A stretch of DNA of 37,185 nucleotides from Clostridia bacterium (GCA_021205485.1 JAJPXK010000089.1:1-37185), one strand, 5' to 3'; counted from the stretch's first letter, positions 1-8,782 are shown. Numbers and translations are program-made. Notes: generated by a model not told the origin, from the letters alone.

Positions 1-135
1 CTTACGCCCTCACGCAGAATGACAGGAAAAAGGCTCCCCTGATAGAGAAGCCCGTCTCCCTTGTCATCCTGAGCGGAGGGCGTAAGCCCGCAGTCGAAGG
101 ACCCCGCGGGAACCCGCGACCAGCAACAGCAGGGG
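1..135. repeat. Family A intergenic repeat, mosaic remnant
   Basis: A 60-bp block at 62-121 begins TGTCATCCTGAGCGGAGGGC and matches blocks at 24660-24719 and 26221-26280 with a few substitutions. Bases 1-60 hold an opposite-facing remnant (CAGAATGACAGG) and a GGCTCCCCT fragment of family B. No gene is visible; open frames here are products of the repeat. Confidence 0.8.
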
Positions 136-136
136 C

Positions 137-188
137 CTCCCTTGCCTTCCCCTTGAGGGTAGCGTAGCATACATAGTAGAAGGTGGCG
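137..188. repeat. Family B repeat, truncated copy with tag
   Basis: The stretch carries the CTTCCCCTTGAGGG end of family B and then the tag GTAGCGTAGCATACA. The same tag is found inside family B copies at about 16265-16292 and, inverted, at about 22095-22121. The partner hairpin end is missing, so this is a fragment. Confidence 0.6.
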
Positions 189-215
189 GCGTAGCCGTCG
201 GATGAGGATTTTGAT

Positions 216-686
216 ATGAAATTCAAAAAACTATTGGCGGCGTTATTCGCCGTAGCGGCGATGTTCTGCGTATCGGCGTTATCCGCCTGCGACAACAGCG
301 TGGCAGGCAAAACGTATAGCTACAGCTATTCGGCCGTCAACGTGTCGGAGTACGAGGGGGATAGTTCGCATTATCCTACAGACGAGAGACTTGCTCAGTA
401 TGAAGAAAAATTCTCGTCGCTCTACTTTGCTTTTAACGAAGACGACACTTTTGAGGCTTGCTACCTCGGCGGTTTGTCGCAGACGCCTTATGTTCTGGAA
501 GGCTGGTACAGAGAAGGCTCTGACGAAGAAGGGGATTATGTAAAAGTTTACGACTCTGAGAATTTTTATAATATTGACTTCGGCAGTTACCGTTTATACA
601 AAGAAGGTTCTTCTTTGCGCATGCCGTACGGATACTATAGCAGTTCTGACGGAACCATTTACATAGAAGTTTACTTCAAAGCTTAA
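216..686 (+). CDS. Small secreted lipoprotein, unknown function
   Basis: The 156-residue product has a classical lipoprotein signal: MKFKK, a hydrophobic stretch to about residue 21, then the lipobox LSAC with the acceptor cysteine near residue 25. The mature part is acidic and rich in Tyr, Ser, Glu and Asp, with the look of a small extracellular beta-rich domain, but I recognise no family. The start is chosen because a GAGGATT ribosome site lies just upstream and the signal peptide begins there. It stands alone: repeat debris precedes it and a hairpin terminator follows within 20 bases. The protein is predicted to be anchored on the outer face of the membrane; its role is unknown. Confidence 0.75.
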   Translation: MKFKKLLAALFAVAAMFCVSALSACDNSVAGKTYSYSYSAVNVSEYEGDSSHYPTDERLAQYEEKFSSLYFAFNEDDTFEACYLGGLSQTPYVLEGWYREGSDEEGDYVKVYDSENFYNIDFGSYRLYKEGSSLRMPYGYYSSSDGTIYIEVYFKA

Positions 687-705
687 CCGAATACACAACG
701 CATAC

Positions 706-738
706 CCCCGAACGGCGACAGCCGTCCGGGGATTTTTT
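706..738 (+). terminator. Rho-independent terminator after lipoprotein
   Basis: CCCCGAACGGC at 706-716, loop GACA, then GCCGTCCGGGG at 721-731 form an 11-bp stem with one mismatch, followed by ATTTTTTAT. The same hairpin sequence recurs after the MATE gene at 2862-2887. Confidence 0.85.
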
Positions 739-770
739 ATATTGATACAATAAAACTTATCATATTTTTC

Positions 771-799
771 TTGACATTTATTCGGATAAGTGTTATATT
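771..799 (+). promoter_or_regulatory. Sigma-A promoter of tetR-MATE operon
   Basis: TTGACA at 771-776, a 17-bp spacer, and TATATT at 794-799. The start point would fall near 806, just before the palindromic operator. Confidence 0.85.
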
Positions 800-810
800 C
801 TTCATTACCG

Positions 811-823
811 ACCGACAGTCGGT
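811..823. promoter_or_regulatory. TetR-type operator palindrome
   Basis: ACCGACAGTCGGT is a perfect 6-bp inverted repeat around one base. It sits directly after the -10 box and before the ribosome site of the TetR gene. A TetR dimer bound here would block the operon, so autoregulation is the natural inference. Confidence 0.75.
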
Positions 824-841
824 TTATAATATGGAGGACTT

Positions 842-1462
842 ATGAGAGTTGTAAAAGAGGCAGAAGTAAGAAAGAGTGAAATATTGGATATAGCCGAACA
901 GCTTTTTAATACAAAAGGCTACGCCGATACGTCTATCAGCGACATTTTAGAGCGGTCTGGCATAGCGCGCGGAACGCTTTACTACCATTTTGCAAGTAAA
1001 GAGGATATTTTAAACGCTGTGGTGGAGAGGAACCTCGGTTCCCTCGCGGAGGAAATGCAAAAGATAGCCGACAGCGATTTGAGCGTATTCGACAAGTATT
1101 ACAAAATTATCGGGATACAGATGAATCAAGGTTCAGTAACAGAGGTGCTGCACAATATTGAAAACGCGCAGTTCCATCAAAAGAGTTTTTCGCTCGGACT
1201 CGCGAAGTTTGCCCCCGTCTATTGTCAGGTAATCGAGGAAGGTATTAAACGGGGTGTATTCCATACCGGATATCCCCGCGAAACGGCGGAACTGCTGCTT
1301 TGCGCCTCGCGCATAACCGACCCCGGTATTTTTACCTGGACCAAAGAGCAGCTTTCGGAAAAAAATGAGGCCTATATATGCCTTTTAGAGAGGGCTTTAG
1401 GTACTGAAAAGGGATATTTTTTGCCCTTTTTGCCGCTTTTAAATAAACAGGAACAGAGGTGA
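842..1462 (+). CDS. TetR/AcrR-family transcriptional repressor
   Basis: The 206-residue protein begins with the TetR N-terminal HTH at about residues 11-57: EILDIAEQLFNTKGY, then ISDILERSGIARGTLYYHF. The rest is a helical ligand-binding and dimerisation domain too divergent to name an inducer. The start follows GGAGGACT by a good distance. Its stop overlaps the GTG start of the MATE pump, so the two are co-translated. With the palindrome at 811-823 in front of it, the likely circuit is self-repression and repression of the pump, relieved by a pump substrate. The ligand is unknown. Confidence 0.9.
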   Translation: MRVVKEAEVRKSEILDIAEQLFNTKGYADTSISDILERSGIARGTLYYHFASKEDILNAVVERNLGSLAEEMQKIADSDLSVFDKYYKIIGIQMNQGSVTEVLHNIENAQFHQKSFSLGLAKFAPVYCQVIEEGIKRGVFHTGYPRETAELLLCASRITDPGIFTWTKEQLSEKNEAYICLLERALGTEKGYFLPFLPLLNKQEQR

Positions 1463-2856
1463 CTAAAAAATTAATGACGCAAGCTAAGATAAAACAAAAA
1501 AGTTCGCTCACTCAAGGGAAAATTTTCGGCCCTTTAATGAAGTTTATGCTGCCCGTCTTCTGCGCTACCTTTTTACAGGCGATGTACGCCGCCGTGGACT
1601 TGGTTGTTATAGGGCAGTTTGTAGAGGACGTAAACGCCAGCTCGGCTGTAGGCACGGGCGGTATGATTATGACCCTGATTACATACGTAATTCAAGGTTT
1701 GACTACCGGTATAACAGTAACCCTTGGCAGATATATCGGCGCGAAAGACAGAGAGGGCGCAACCCGAACGGTAGGCTCGGCAATCTGTATATTTGCCGTT
1801 TTAGCGGTAATTCTTACTGTAATTATGGAAGTAGGGGCCCCCTTTTTTGCGCAGTGGATGAACGCGCCCGATGTTGAACAGACGACGTTATATCTCCGCA
1901 TTTGCGGCGGCGGACTTATATTTGTAACCGCCTATAACGGCATAAGCGGACTATTTAAGGGCATAGGTAACTCTAATTTGCCTCTTGTGTTCGTCGGTAT
2001 TGCCTGTGTTGTAAATATCGGACTTGACTTATTGCTCGTCATCGTTGCAAAGCTCGGAGTCGCGGGCGTTGCTGTCGCAACAATTTCAGCGCAGGCGGTA
2101 AGCGTTGTACTTTCATTAATTATTCTTGCCCGCAAAAAACTGCCGTTTGACGTAAAATTTAAATTTATACGTTTCAATAAGGGGCAGACAAAGTCTATAC
2201 TTTTAGCGGGTATTCCCCTTGCTTGCCGGGACTTTTTGACAAACTTCTCGTTTGTAGTTATCAATTCTGTAGCCAACAAACTTGGCGGCGACCCTACACA
2301 GTGGGAATTTATTGCCGCAGGCTATGCGGTAGACAATAAACTTACCGCCTTTATGATGGCGCTTCCCGTCGCTTTTTTACAGACAATGTCGGTATTTACC
2401 GCACAGAACGTCGGTGCTAAACAACCAAAAAGAATTAAAAAAGGGCTTATATATATGATTTTTGCCGCTATAGTCGGCGGCATCCTGCTGGCTTCTTTAT
2501 GTGTATTTGGCGGTAGCGCTATATCAAGTATTTTCACTTCTAACGAGAAAAGCATTGAATATGCGGCGCTATACTTAAAAGGCTACGCGGCGGACGCGTT
2601 AATCGCCTGTCTGCTGCTCATGATAATGGGCTATTTCAACGGGCAGGGACATACTACCTTTTCAATGGTACAGGGTCTTATAGGCGCTTTCTGCGTGCGT
2701 ATTCCGATTATTCTTATTATATCCAATATGGCGGACGCGACGCTCTTTCAGATTGGTTTTTTCGGCGCGTTCGGTACATACGCGCAGCTTATAATTTGTA
2801 TCTGCTTCTTCTTTATTTTCAGAAAGAAAGACAATAAAAAGTTTCAGGTCGATTAA
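1459..2856 (+). CDS. MATE-family multidrug efflux transporter
   Basis: The 465-residue membrane protein has about 12 hydrophobic segments in two similar halves, as in MATE antiporters. The N-terminal signature is FGPLMKFMLPVFCATFLQ, followed by YAAVDLVVIGQFV. MATE pumps export cationic drugs or metabolites in exchange for H+ or Na+. I use the GTG at 1459, which overlaps the TetR stop in GTGA; an ATG at 1474 is a possible alternative because the ribosome site is weak. The gene is the second of a two-gene operon and ends at a hairpin identical to the one upstream of tetR. Substrate specificity cannot be read from sequence. Confidence 0.9.
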   Translation: MTKKLMTQAKIKQKSSLTQGKIFGPLMKFMLPVFCATFLQAMYAAVDLVVIGQFVEDVNASSAVGTGGMIMTLITYVIQGLTTGITVTLGRYIGAKDREGATRTVGSAICIFAVLAVILTVIMEVGAPFFAQWMNAPDVEQTTLYLRICGGGLIFVTAYNGISGLFKGIGNSNLPLVFVGIACVVNIGLDLLLVIVAKLGVAGVAVATISAQAVSVVLSLIILARKKLPFDVKFKFIRFNKGQTKSILLAGIPLACRDFLTNFSFVVINSVANKLGGDPTQWEFIAAGYAVDNKLTAFMMALPVAFLQTMSVFTAQNVGAKQPKRIKKGLIYMIFAAIVGGILLASLCVFGGSAISSIFTSNEKSIEYAALYLKGYAADALIACLLLMIMGYFNGQGHTTFSMVQGLIGAFCVRIPIILIISNMADATLFQIGFFGAFGTYAQLIICICFFFIFRKKDNKKFQVD

Positions 2857-2861
2857 CGTAT

Positions 2862-2887
2862 CCCCGAACGGCGACAGCCGTCCGGGG
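2862..2887 (+). terminator. Hairpin terminator after MATE gene
   Basis: CCCCGAACGGC, loop GACA and GCCGTCCGGGG repeat the stem found at 706-731. The T-run after it is poorer (ATTAAATTTTTCTT). Confidence 0.75.
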
Positions 2888-3238
2888 ATTAAATTTTTCT
2901 TAAATTTCACAGAAAAATTTTTTTAGAAAAGCCTGAATTTCGCGTAAAAAGTGTTAATTTTTAACAAAACGAGGTAAAAATTTTCCTTGAAACGGGTATA
3001 AGAAAATATTATACATAAATTCGTCGGCCAAAGAACCCTCTTTTGCGGCTCAAAATTTAAATTGCAATATTTTGTAGGCTCCACAAAATATTGTTTAATT
3101 TTACATATTTTCGTCAATATATAGGGCGTTTCCGCCGTTTAGAAAGCAGGGCCATTCAATCCGCTAAAAAAGTACTTAAAACGGGGCAAAAACGGCAAAA
3201 AAATGCTTAAAATCGCAAAAAAAAGTTAATTCAAACGC
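2888..3238. other. AT-rich gene-free spacer before S10 cluster
   Basis: About 350 bases without a credible gene. Composition is strongly AT-rich compared with the flanking genes. The only clear structure is the 11-bp inverted repeat at 3065-3093. The final part carries runs of A with scattered GGCAAAAACGGC-like sequence leading to the promoter at 3239. Confidence 0.7.
3065..3093. terminator. 11-bp inverted repeat, possible bidirectional terminator
   Basis: CAATATTTTGT at 3065-3075 and ACAAAATATTG at 3083-3093 are perfect complements around AGGCTCC, followed by TTTAATTTT. It could insulate the ribosomal cluster from upstream transcription. It is AT-rich, so termination strength is uncertain. 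Confidence 0.5.
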
Positions 3239-3267
3239 TTGACTTGTCGTTTTAATTATTATATAAT
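3239..3267 (+). promoter_or_regulatory. Main promoter of the ribosomal protein cluster
   Basis: TTGACT at 3239-3244, a 17-bp spacer and a perfect TATAAT at 3262-3267. Transcription should start near 3274, leaving a leader of about 240 nt before rpsJ. Confidence 0.85.
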
Positions 3268-3273
3268 AGTCGA

Positions 3274-3512
3274 GCGTGTTCAAAAGAGTGCGTATGGGAA
3301 GAGGCGTAAAGTTACTGCAAAATCCGTCCTGAAGCCGACGGAACAGATAATTTCCGCTGACAAATGTCGGGGCCTGACCCCGGCGACTAACCGTGGCTTA
3401 TTTTTATTACGCCAAAAGTTTGGTGTTTTTTTATTGAAAAAAGCGCGATACACACGGGTAAGTTGACACGTTTCAAAATTCATTTCTTGTTAGTATAAAA
3501 AGGAGAATAAAA
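3274..3512 (+). promoter_or_regulatory. Structured 5' leader of rpsJ (candidate r-protein autoregulatory leader)
   Basis: The leader has three close hairpins. CCGTC/GACGG pairs 3324-3328 with 3337-3341. CGGAA/TTCCG pairs 3339-3343 with 3352-3356 and shares bases with the first, so the two are mutually exclusive. CGGGG/CCCCG pairs 3368-3372 with 3378-3382. S10 operons in other bacteria are often controlled by L4 or another product binding the leader; that role here is inference. A frame across this region is not a believable protein. Confidence 0.5.
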
Positions 3513-3812
3513 ATGGCAGGACAAAAAATCAGAATCAAACTTGCGGCATACGATCACGAGCTTGTAGACCTCGCAGCTTCGCGTATAGTGGAGACTATGA
3601 AAAAGAGCGGGGCTAAAATTTCAGGGCCCATACCCCTTCCTACCGAAAGGGAGATAGTAACCATCCTTCGCTGCCCTCACAAATACAAGGACAGCCGCGA
3701 ACAGTTCGAACAGCGCACCTATAAGAGGATTATAGACATATACACCCCTAACGCGAAGCTTTTAGACACCGTTCACCTTCCCGCGGGCGTAGACATCAAA
3801 ATCAAGCTGTAA
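3513..3812 (+). CDS. rpsJ: 30S ribosomal protein S10
   Basis: The 99-residue protein matches S10 from end to end: [17 protein letters not shown] at the start, SGPIPLPTE near the centre, then [16 protein letters not shown]10 sits in the 30S head and, as NusE, joins the NusB antitermination complex. AAGGAG lies 7-10 bases before the ATG. It is the first gene of the cluster and the only one between the leader and a 251-base gap holding a family B repeat, so S10 may be made in a different ratio from downstream genes. The usual str genes (rpsL, rpsG, fusA, tuf) are not upstream. Confidence 0.97.
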   Translation: MAGQKIRIKLAAYDHELVDLAASRIVETMKKSGAKISGPIPLPTEREIVTILRCPHKYKDSREQFEQRTYKRIIDIYTPNAKLLDTVHLPAGVDIKIKL

Positions 3813-3864
3813 TCCGCCATATACCATATAATATATATAAGCAAATTAAGGACGGCTATAGGGC

Positions 3865-3961
3865 TTCCCCTTGAGGGGAAGCTGTCAACAAAGTTGACTG
3901 ATGAGGTGGATTTGTAAACACCTCAACCACCGCAAGCGGTCCCCCTTCCCCTCAAGGGGAA
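3865..3961. repeat. Family B palindromic repeat between rpsJ and rplC
   Basis: This is the clearest copy of the family, with five hairpins in a row. TTCCCC/GGGGAA is at 3865-3880, GTCAAC/GTTGAC at 3884-3898, GAGGTG/CACCTC at 3903-3924, ACCGC/GCGGT at 3929-3940 and TTCCCC/GGGGAA at 3946-3961. Matching hairpins at both ends resemble a MITE-like element. It would be transcribed as a highly folded RNA inside the ribosomal operon. Confidence 0.85.
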
Positions 3962-4063
3962 TGCTGAACAGTTATTTAATACTCTACACCTTTTCGGCGA
4001 CGCGTAGGCGGCGGGACGTAAAGGAGCGGTATTTTCAATAAATAAAACGGAGGAACTTTATCA

Positions 4064-4693
4064 ATGAATAAAGCAATCATCGGCCGTAAAGCTGGAATGA
4101 CTCAGATATTTACGGCGGAGGGCAAGGTTATACCCGTAACCGTAATAGAAGCGGGCCCCTGCCCCGTAGTGCAAATCAAAACTGTTGAAAAAGACGGCTA
4201 CGCCGCTTTAAAGCTCGGTTTTGACGAAACGGACGAAAAGAGCCTTAACAAGCCCGAACTCGGCCAGTTTAAAAAGGCCGGCGTAAAGCCCTGCAAAGTG
4301 CTTAAGGAATTCAGGCTTGCAGACCTTTCTTCCTACAGCGTAGGCGGAGAAGTCAAGGCCGACGTATTCGCCGCAGGCGACAAAGTAGACGTTCACGGCG
4401 TATCCAAAGGCCACGGCTTTTCGGGCGTTATCAAAAGATGGAACCAGCACAGGCTGAAGGAAACGCACGGCGTAGGCCCCGTTCACAGGGAACCCGGTTC
4501 AATGGGCGCGAACAGCTCCCCTTCAAGGGTATTTAAAAATAAACGCCTCCCCGGCCAGTACGGCGTGGAACACGTTACCGTTCAGAACCTTGAAATCGTA
4601 AGAGTAGACGTTGCAAGAAATTGCATTCTGATTAAGGGATCCGTACCCGGACCCGAGGGCAGCGTCGTAACTATTAACGACACCGTTAAATAA
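4064..4693 (+). CDS. rplC: 50S ribosomal protein L3
   Basis: The 209-residue product has the L3 start [14 protein letters not shown] and the conserved loop with [15 protein letters not shown] and RLPGQYG that reaches toward the peptidyl transferase centre. L3 is an early assembly protein of the large subunit. CGGAGGAACT precedes the ATG. It restarts the operon after the repeat-filled gap; rplD follows after 14 bases. The tail replaces the usual short lysine-rich end with [18 protein letters not shown], ordinary for bacterial L3. Confidence 0.97.
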   Translation: MNKAIIGRKAGMTQIFTAEGKVIPVTVIEAGPCPVVQIKTVEKDGYAALKLGFDETDEKSLNKPELGQFKKAGVKPCKVLKEFRLADLSSYSVGGEVKADVFAAGDKVDVHGVSKGHGFSGVIKRWNQHRLKETHGVGPVHREPGSMGANSSPSRVFKNKRLPGQYGVEHVTVQNLEIVRVDVARNCILIKGSVPGPEGSVVTINDTVK

Positions 4694-4707
4694 GGAGGAC
4701 GAGAGAT

Positions 4708-5334
4708 ATGCCCAGCGTAAAAGTATATAAGATGGACGGCACCGAAGCCGGAACCATGGAATTAAACGAAAGCGTGTTCGGCGCGGAGTACAACGAAGCG
4801 CTCATACACCAGGCGGTAGTCACCCGCCTTGCAAACGAGAGACAGGGCACAAAGTCCACGCTCACCCGTACGGAAGTAAGGGGCGGCGGACGCAAACCCT
4901 GGAGGCAGAAGGGAACGGGCAATGCCCGCCAGGGCTCTATAAGGGCTCCTCAGTGGGTAAAAGGCGGCGTTGTGTTCGCCCCTAAGAGCCGCGACTTTTC
5001 CAAGGATATGAACAAAAAGGCCAAGGCTGCGGCGCTTGTATCCGCCCTTTCAAAGAAGGTTGCCGACGGCGAACTTGTGGTAGTCGAAGCCCTTTCCGTT
5101 GAAAACGGCAAAACCAAAGAGATGGTCGCCTTCAAAAAGGCGTTAAACCTTGACAAATCGGCCGTTGTCGTAATGGATAACGACGATATAAAGGTAATCC
5201 GCGCCGCTCAGAACATACAAAAGCTTACAACTCTTCCCGTAGAACAGATCTCTACGTACGAAGTAGTCGCAAACGACAAAGTAGTTCTCACCAAAGAAGC
5301 GGTTAAAAGAATCGAGGAGGTCTACGGTAAATAA
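4708..5334 (+). CDS. rplD: 50S ribosomal protein L4
   Basis: L4 (208 residues) is recognised by the central loop around residues 45-95: [20 protein letters not shown], then [15 protein letters not shown]. This loop lines the nascent peptide tunnel next to L22. In several bacteria L4 also represses its own operon by binding the S10 leader, which makes the structured leader at 3274-3512 a candidate target here. AAGGAGGA precedes the start. The last base of its stop codon is the first base of rplW, so translation is coupled. Confidence 0.97.
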   Translation: MPSVKVYKMDGTEAGTMELNESVFGAEYNEALIHQAVVTRLANERQGTKSTLTRTEVRGGGRKPWRQKGTGNARQGSIRAPQWVKGGVVFAPKSRDFSKDMNKKAKAAALVSALSKKVADGELVVVEALSVENGKTKEMVAFKKALNLDKSAVVVMDNDDIKVIRAAQNIQKLTTLPVEQISTYEVVANDKVVLTKEAVKRIEEVYGK

Positions 5335-5624
5335 TGTTAGCTGAAGATATCATCATCAAACCCCTGCTTACAGAAAAGGGTTACGACGGTATAGCCGACA
5401 AGAAGTACACCTTCATCGTTGCAAAGTCGGCAAACAAGACTGAAATTAAGATTGCCGTTGAAAAGCTGTTCGACGTTCAGGTGCAGAGCGTGAACACCGT
5501 AAGCTGCAAAGGCAAACTTAAGAGAATGGGAAGAAGCCAGGGATACGCGCCCGATTACAAAAAGGCTGTGGTACAGCTCAAGGCCGATTCCAAAGCGATA
5601 GAGTTCTTTAACTCACTGTCATAA
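5334..5624 (+). CDS. rplW: 50S ribosomal protein L23
   Basis: This 96-residue L23 carries [13 protein letters not shown] at its start and [19 protein letters not shown], the family's main signature. L23 sits at the tunnel exit and docks trigger factor and SRP. Its ATG overlaps the rplD stop by one base and an AGGAGGT site sits inside the end of rplD, so it depends on coupling. The length is normal. Confidence 0.96.
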   Translation: MLAEDIIIKPLLTEKGYDGIADKKYTFIVAKSANKTEIKIAVEKLFDVQVQSVNTVSCKGKLKRMGRSQGYAPDYKKAVVQLKADSKAIEFFNSLS

Positions 5625-5636
5625 GGAGGTTGTAAC

Positions 5637-6464
5637 ATGGCAATCAAGAGATATAAGCCTACTTCGCCCGCCCGCCGTTTTATGACGGTAAGCACTTACA
5701 GCGAGCTTACGGGCGATAAACCCGAAAGAAGCCTCCTGCACGACAAGCGCAAGACCGGCGGCAGAAACAACATGGGCAGGATTACCGTGCGTCACATCGG
5801 CGGCGGCAACAAGACCAAATACAGAATAATAGATTTCAAACGCAATAAAGACGGCATCCCCGCCACCGTAAAGAGCATTCAGTACGACCCTAACCGTTCG
5901 GCTCACATAGCCCTTTTGGTTTACGCCGACGGCGAAAAGAGGTATATCCTCGCCCCCGTAGGTTTAAACGTAGGCGACAAAGTGGTTTCGGGCAAAGGCG
6001 CCGACATAAAAGCGGGCAACACTCTTCTTCTTGAAGACATCCCCGTAGGTACCGTCGTTCACGCGATAGAGATGCAGCCCGGAAGGGGCGCACAGATAGC
6101 CCGCGCGGCAGGCATTTCCGCTCAGATAATGGCAAAGGAAGGCGCTTACGCCACCATAAAGATGCCTTCGGGCGAAATGCGTCTCATTCCCGTCAAATGC
6201 AGGGCTACGATAGGCCAGGTAGGCAACCTCGAGCACGAGATCGTTCACCTCGGCAAAGCCGGCAAGACGAGATACCTCGGCGTAAGGCCTACCGTCCGCG
6301 GTTCAGTCATGAACCCTAACGATCACCCTCACGGCGGCGGCGAAGGCAAGAGCCCCGTAGGCCACGCAGGCCCTATGACCCCTTGGGGCAAGCCTGCTTT
6401 AGGTTACAAGACAAGAAAGAAGAAGAACACTTCTTCCAAGTTCATATTAAAGAGAATAAATTAA
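5637..6464 (+). CDS. rplB: 50S ribosomal protein L2
   Basis: L2 has 275 residues, the usual size. Landmarks are [16 protein letters not shown] at the start, [17 protein letters not shown] near residue 55, and the C-terminal segment [20 protein letters not shown] that reaches the peptidyl transferase region. L2 is needed for subunit joining. AAGGAGGT stands before the start, 12 bases after rplW. The basic tail [18 protein letters not shown] is typical. Confidence 0.98.
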   Translation: MAIKRYKPTSPARRFMTVSTYSELTGDKPERSLLHDKRKTGGRNNMGRITVRHIGGGNKTKYRIIDFKRNKDGIPATVKSIQYDPNRSAHIALLVYADGEKRYILAPVGLNVGDKVVSGKGADIKAGNTLLLEDIPVGTVVHAIEMQPGRGAQIARAAGISAQIMAKEGAYATIKMPSGEMRLIPVKCRATIGQVGNLEHEIVHLGKAGKTRYLGVRPTVRGSVMNPNDHPHGGGEGKSPVGHAGPMTPWGKPALGYKTRKKKNTSSKFILKRIN

Positions 6465-6477
6465 GGAGGAATAGAAA

Positions 6478-6750
6478 ATGTCAAGAAGCGTTAAAAAAGG
6501 ACCTTACGTCGAAGCCCGTCTGTTGTCCCGCATAGAGGCAATGAACGCCGCAGGCGAAAAGAAAGTTCTTAAAACATGGTCAAGGGCAAGCACAATATTC
6601 CCCCAGATGGTCGGCCACACGATAGCTGTGTACGACGGCAGGAAGCACGTTCCCGTGTATATAACCGAAGATATGGTAGGCTGCAAGCTCGGCGAGTTTG
6701 CCCCTACCCGCACTTTCAAAGGACACGCGGCCAAGACGACCAAGAAGTAA
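6478..6750 (+). CDS. rpsS: 30S ribosomal protein S19
   Basis: This 90-residue S19 begins [15 protein letters not shown] and continues with [20 protein letters not shown] and [16 protein letters not shown], all strongly conserved. It sits in the head of the 30S subunit with S13, next to the A-site finger. AAGGAGGA precedes it by the standard distance and rplV follows after 12 bases. Confidence 0.97.
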   Translation: MSRSVKKGPYVEARLLSRIEAMNAAGEKKVLKTWSRASTIFPQMVGHTIAVYDGRKHVPVYITEDMVGCKLGEFAPTRTFKGHAAKTTKK

Positions 6751-6762
6751 GGAGAATGAATT

Positions 6763-7152
6763 ATGGCAAGCAATACAAATAAAAAAGCTGAAAGAATTGC
6801 CGCAAATAAGGACAGACGCCCTTACGCTACGGCAAAATATATAAGAATTTCCCCTTACAAAGTAAGGACGGTTCTTGCCCTTATCAGGGGTAAGAGCGTA
6901 GAAGAAGCCGAGGCCATACTTACCTATTGCAGCAAGGGCGGCAGCGAAGAAGTCAAAAAGGTTCTTCTCTCCGCGGCGGCTAATGCGGAACACAACAACG
7001 GCATGGACAGGGGCGACCTTTTCGTCGCCGAAGCCTATGCGGACGGCGGTCCTCACCTTAAGAGAATGCAGCCCGTATCCAAAGGACGCGGCAGGGCGAT
7101 CTTAAAGAGAACGAGCCACATCACCGTTATCCTTGACGCGAAGAATATTTAA
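6763..7152 (+). CDS. rplV: 50S ribosomal protein L22
   Basis: The protein has 129 residues against about 113 in Bacillus. The extra length is a charged N-terminal arm (ASNTNKKAERIAANKDRRP) before the core YIRISPYKVRTVLALIRG. The tunnel-lining hairpin is present in PVSKGRGRAILKRTSHITV, the region where macrolide resistance changes arise in other species. GGAGAATGA precedes the ATG. Confidence 0.96.
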   Translation: MASNTNKKAERIAANKDRRPYATAKYIRISPYKVRTVLALIRGKSVEEAEAILTYCSKGGSEEVKKVLLSAAANAEHNNGMDRGDLFVAEAYADGGPHLKRMQPVSKGRGRAILKRTSHITVILDAKNI

Positions 7153-7164
7153 GGAGAGTAAAGT

Positions 7165-7833
7165 ATGGGACAGAAAGTTAATCCTCACGGTTTAAGAGTA
7201 GGCGTAATTTCCTCATGGGACACACAGTGGTACGCCGATAAAAAGGATTTCGCTAAATTCATAAAGGAAGATAACGTTATCCGCAAATTCCTTAAAAAGA
7301 AGTATTACGACGCGGCGATAAGCAAAATTACCATCGTAAGGGCCGCAAATAAAGTAGAAGTAAGCATCTACACCGGCCGCCCCGGCGTGCTTATCGGCAA
7401 GCAGGGTTCTGAGATAGAGGTCATCAAAAAGGACCTTTCCAAACTCACAAAGGGCAAAGTCGTAATTATAAACGTTAAAAAGATAGACAAGGTAGACCAG
7501 GACGCGCAGCTTGTGGCCGAAGCGGTAGCCGCTCAGCTTGAAAAGCGCGTATCTTACAGAAGGGCTGTAAAACAGCAGATATCCAAAGTTTCGAAGACAG
7601 GCGTCAAGGGCGTTAAAATCACCGTCAGCGGCAGATTGGACGGCAGGGAAATCGCGGGCAGCGAAAGCTACCACGACGGTTCCATTCCCCTTCAGACCAT
7701 TCGCGCGGATATAGACTACGGCTTTGCTGAAGCTCACACCACGTTCGGCGTACTCGGCGTTAAATGCTGGATATACAAGGGCGAAGTTATAGGCTCCAGA
7801 AAGCTTATGATCTCAGACGGAGGCGAAGAATAA
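7165..7833 (+). CDS. rpsC: 30S ribosomal protein S3
   Basis: S3 (222 residues) has the start [15 protein letters not shown], the KH-type RNA-binding domain with [19 protein letters not shown], and the C-terminal half with [20 protein letters not shown]. It lines the mRNA entry tunnel of the 30S subunit and has helicase activity there with S4 and S5. AAGGAGAG precedes the start; only one base separates its stop from the rplP ATG. Confidence 0.98.
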   Translation: MGQKVNPHGLRVGVISSWDTQWYADKKDFAKFIKEDNVIRKFLKKKYYDAAISKITIVRAANKVEVSIYTGRPGVLIGKQGSEIEVIKKDLSKLTKGKVVIINVKKIDKVDQDAQLVAEAVAAQLEKRVSYRRAVKQQISKVSKTGVKGVKITVSGRLDGREIAGSESYHDGSIPLQTIRADIDYGFAEAHTTFGVLGVKCWIYKGEVIGSRKLMISDGGEE

Positions 7834-7834
7834 A

Positions 7835-8278
7835 ATGTTAATCCCTAAGAGAGTTAAAAGAAGAAGACAGCACCGCGGCAGAATGAAGGGCAGGGCGCAG
7901 AAAGGCAACATAGTCGCCTACGGCGAGTATGGTTTAGTCGCCGAAGAATGCGCGTGGATAACCTCTAACCAGATAGAGGCGGCCCGTATCGCGATGACAA
8001 GGTTTATAAAGAGGGGCGGCAAGGTCTGGATAGACATATTCCCTCACAAACCCGTTACAAAGAAGCCCGCCGACACCCGTATGGGCAGCGGCAAGGGCGC
8101 CGTAGAATACTGGGTAGCCGTAGTTAAACCCGGCAGGGTTATGTTCGAAATGGCGGGCGTACCCGAAGAAGTGGCAAGGGAAGCTATGCGTCTTGCCAGC
8201 CACAAACTGCCTATAAAGTGCAAGTTTGTCAAGAAGGAGTCGGCTGTTGCCGAAGGCGGTGAAGCGAATGAAGGCTAA
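7835..8278 (+). CDS. rplP: 50S ribosomal protein L16
   Basis: L16 (147 residues) is identified by [19 protein letters not shown], the [17 protein letters not shown] stretch and [21 protein letters not shown]. It contacts the A-site tRNA elbow. The C-terminus ([14 protein letters not shown]) is slightly longer than usual. The gene starts one base after rpsC with an AGACGGAGGCG site inside rpsC, and it runs 11 bases into rpmC, so the three are translationally linked. Confidence 0.97.
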   Translation: MLIPKRVKRRRQHRGRMKGRAQKGNIVAYGEYGLVAEECAWITSNQIEAARIAMTRFIKRGGKVWIDIFPHKPVTKKPADTRMGSGKGAVEYWVAVVKPGRVMFEMAGVPEEVAREAMRLASHKLPIKCKFVKKESAVAEGGEANEG

Positions 8279-8462
8279 AGAAATAGTAAATCTTACAGAT
8301 GCGGAACTCGACGCGAGGCTGAAGGAGCTTAAAACCGAGCTTTTCAATCTTCGTTTCCGCCATGCGAGCGGCCAGCTTGACAACCCTATGCAGATAAAAC
8401 TCGTAAAAAAGGATATCGCAAGGGTAAACACCGTTATAAGGCAGAGGCAGCTTAAGGGTTAA
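8268..8462 (+). CDS. rpmC: 50S ribosomal protein L29
   Basis: The ATG at 8268 is chosen because it gives the family start [18 protein letters not shown] and a normal 64 residues. An upstream in-frame extension would add a basic stretch foreign to L29. The motif [17 protein letters not shown] is diagnostic. L29 is a two-helix protein at the tunnel exit beside L23. It overlaps rplP by 11 bases, with AAGGCGGTG before the start. Confidence 0.95.
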   Translation: MKAKEIVNLTDAELDARLKELKTELFNLRFRHASGQLDNPMQIKLVKKDIARVNTVIRQRQLKG

Positions 8463-8473
8463 GGAGATTTTTT

Positions 8474-8731
8474 ATGGAAAGAACGACGCTCAGGAAAGAA
8501 AGAGTAGGGCTTGTAGTTTCCGACAAGATGGATAAGACGGTTGTAGTAGCCATCACCGAAAAGAGCAAGCACCCCCTGTATAAAAAGACAATTACCAAGA
8601 CCACGAAGTTCAAGGCTCACGACGAAAACAACGAGTGCGGCGTTGGCGACAAGGTAAGGATAGTAGAAACAAGGAAGCTCTCCAAAGACAAAAACTGGAG
8701 GGTGGCCGAAATTATAGAAAAGGCTAAATAA
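8474..8731 (+). CDS. rpsQ: 30S ribosomal protein S17
   Basis: S17 (85 residues) shows [19 protein letters not shown], the OB-fold core, then [19 protein letters not shown] and the ending [15 protein letters not shown]. It is a primary binder of 16S rRNA. It follows rpmC by 11 bases with AAGGAGAT. It is the last gene before a 287-base interruption that carries a hairpin and a family B repeat. Confidence 0.97.
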   Translation: MERTTLRKERVGLVVSDKMDKTVVVAITEKSKHPLYKKTITKTTKFKAHDENNECGVGDKVRIVETRKLSKDKNWRVAEIIEKAK

Positions 8732-8753
8732 TAGTCTTTTCGCAAACAATCAC

Positions 8754-8782
8754 TTTGCACGACTGTTTTTTTAGTCGCAAAA
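8754..8782 (+). other. Hairpin after rpsQ with T-rich loop
   Basis: TTTGCACGACT and AGTCGCAAA form a stem with a two-base bulge around GTTTTTTT. The T-run is in the loop rather than after the stem, so it is not a canonical terminator; it may act as a 3' end stabiliser or processing site. Confidence 0.35.

Noticed and set aside
2-310. 102-codon leftward frame at the left edge
   Set aside because: It is made of repeat sequence and antisense of the lipoprotein signal peptide.
3239-3466. 75-codon frame upstream of rpsJ
   Set aside because: It starts inside the promoter, has no ribosome site, and its sequence is explained by the structured leader.
3865-3961. CRISPR-like array from recurring repeats
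   Set aside because: The repeats are dispersed, palindromic and irregularly spaced, with no spacers or cas genes.
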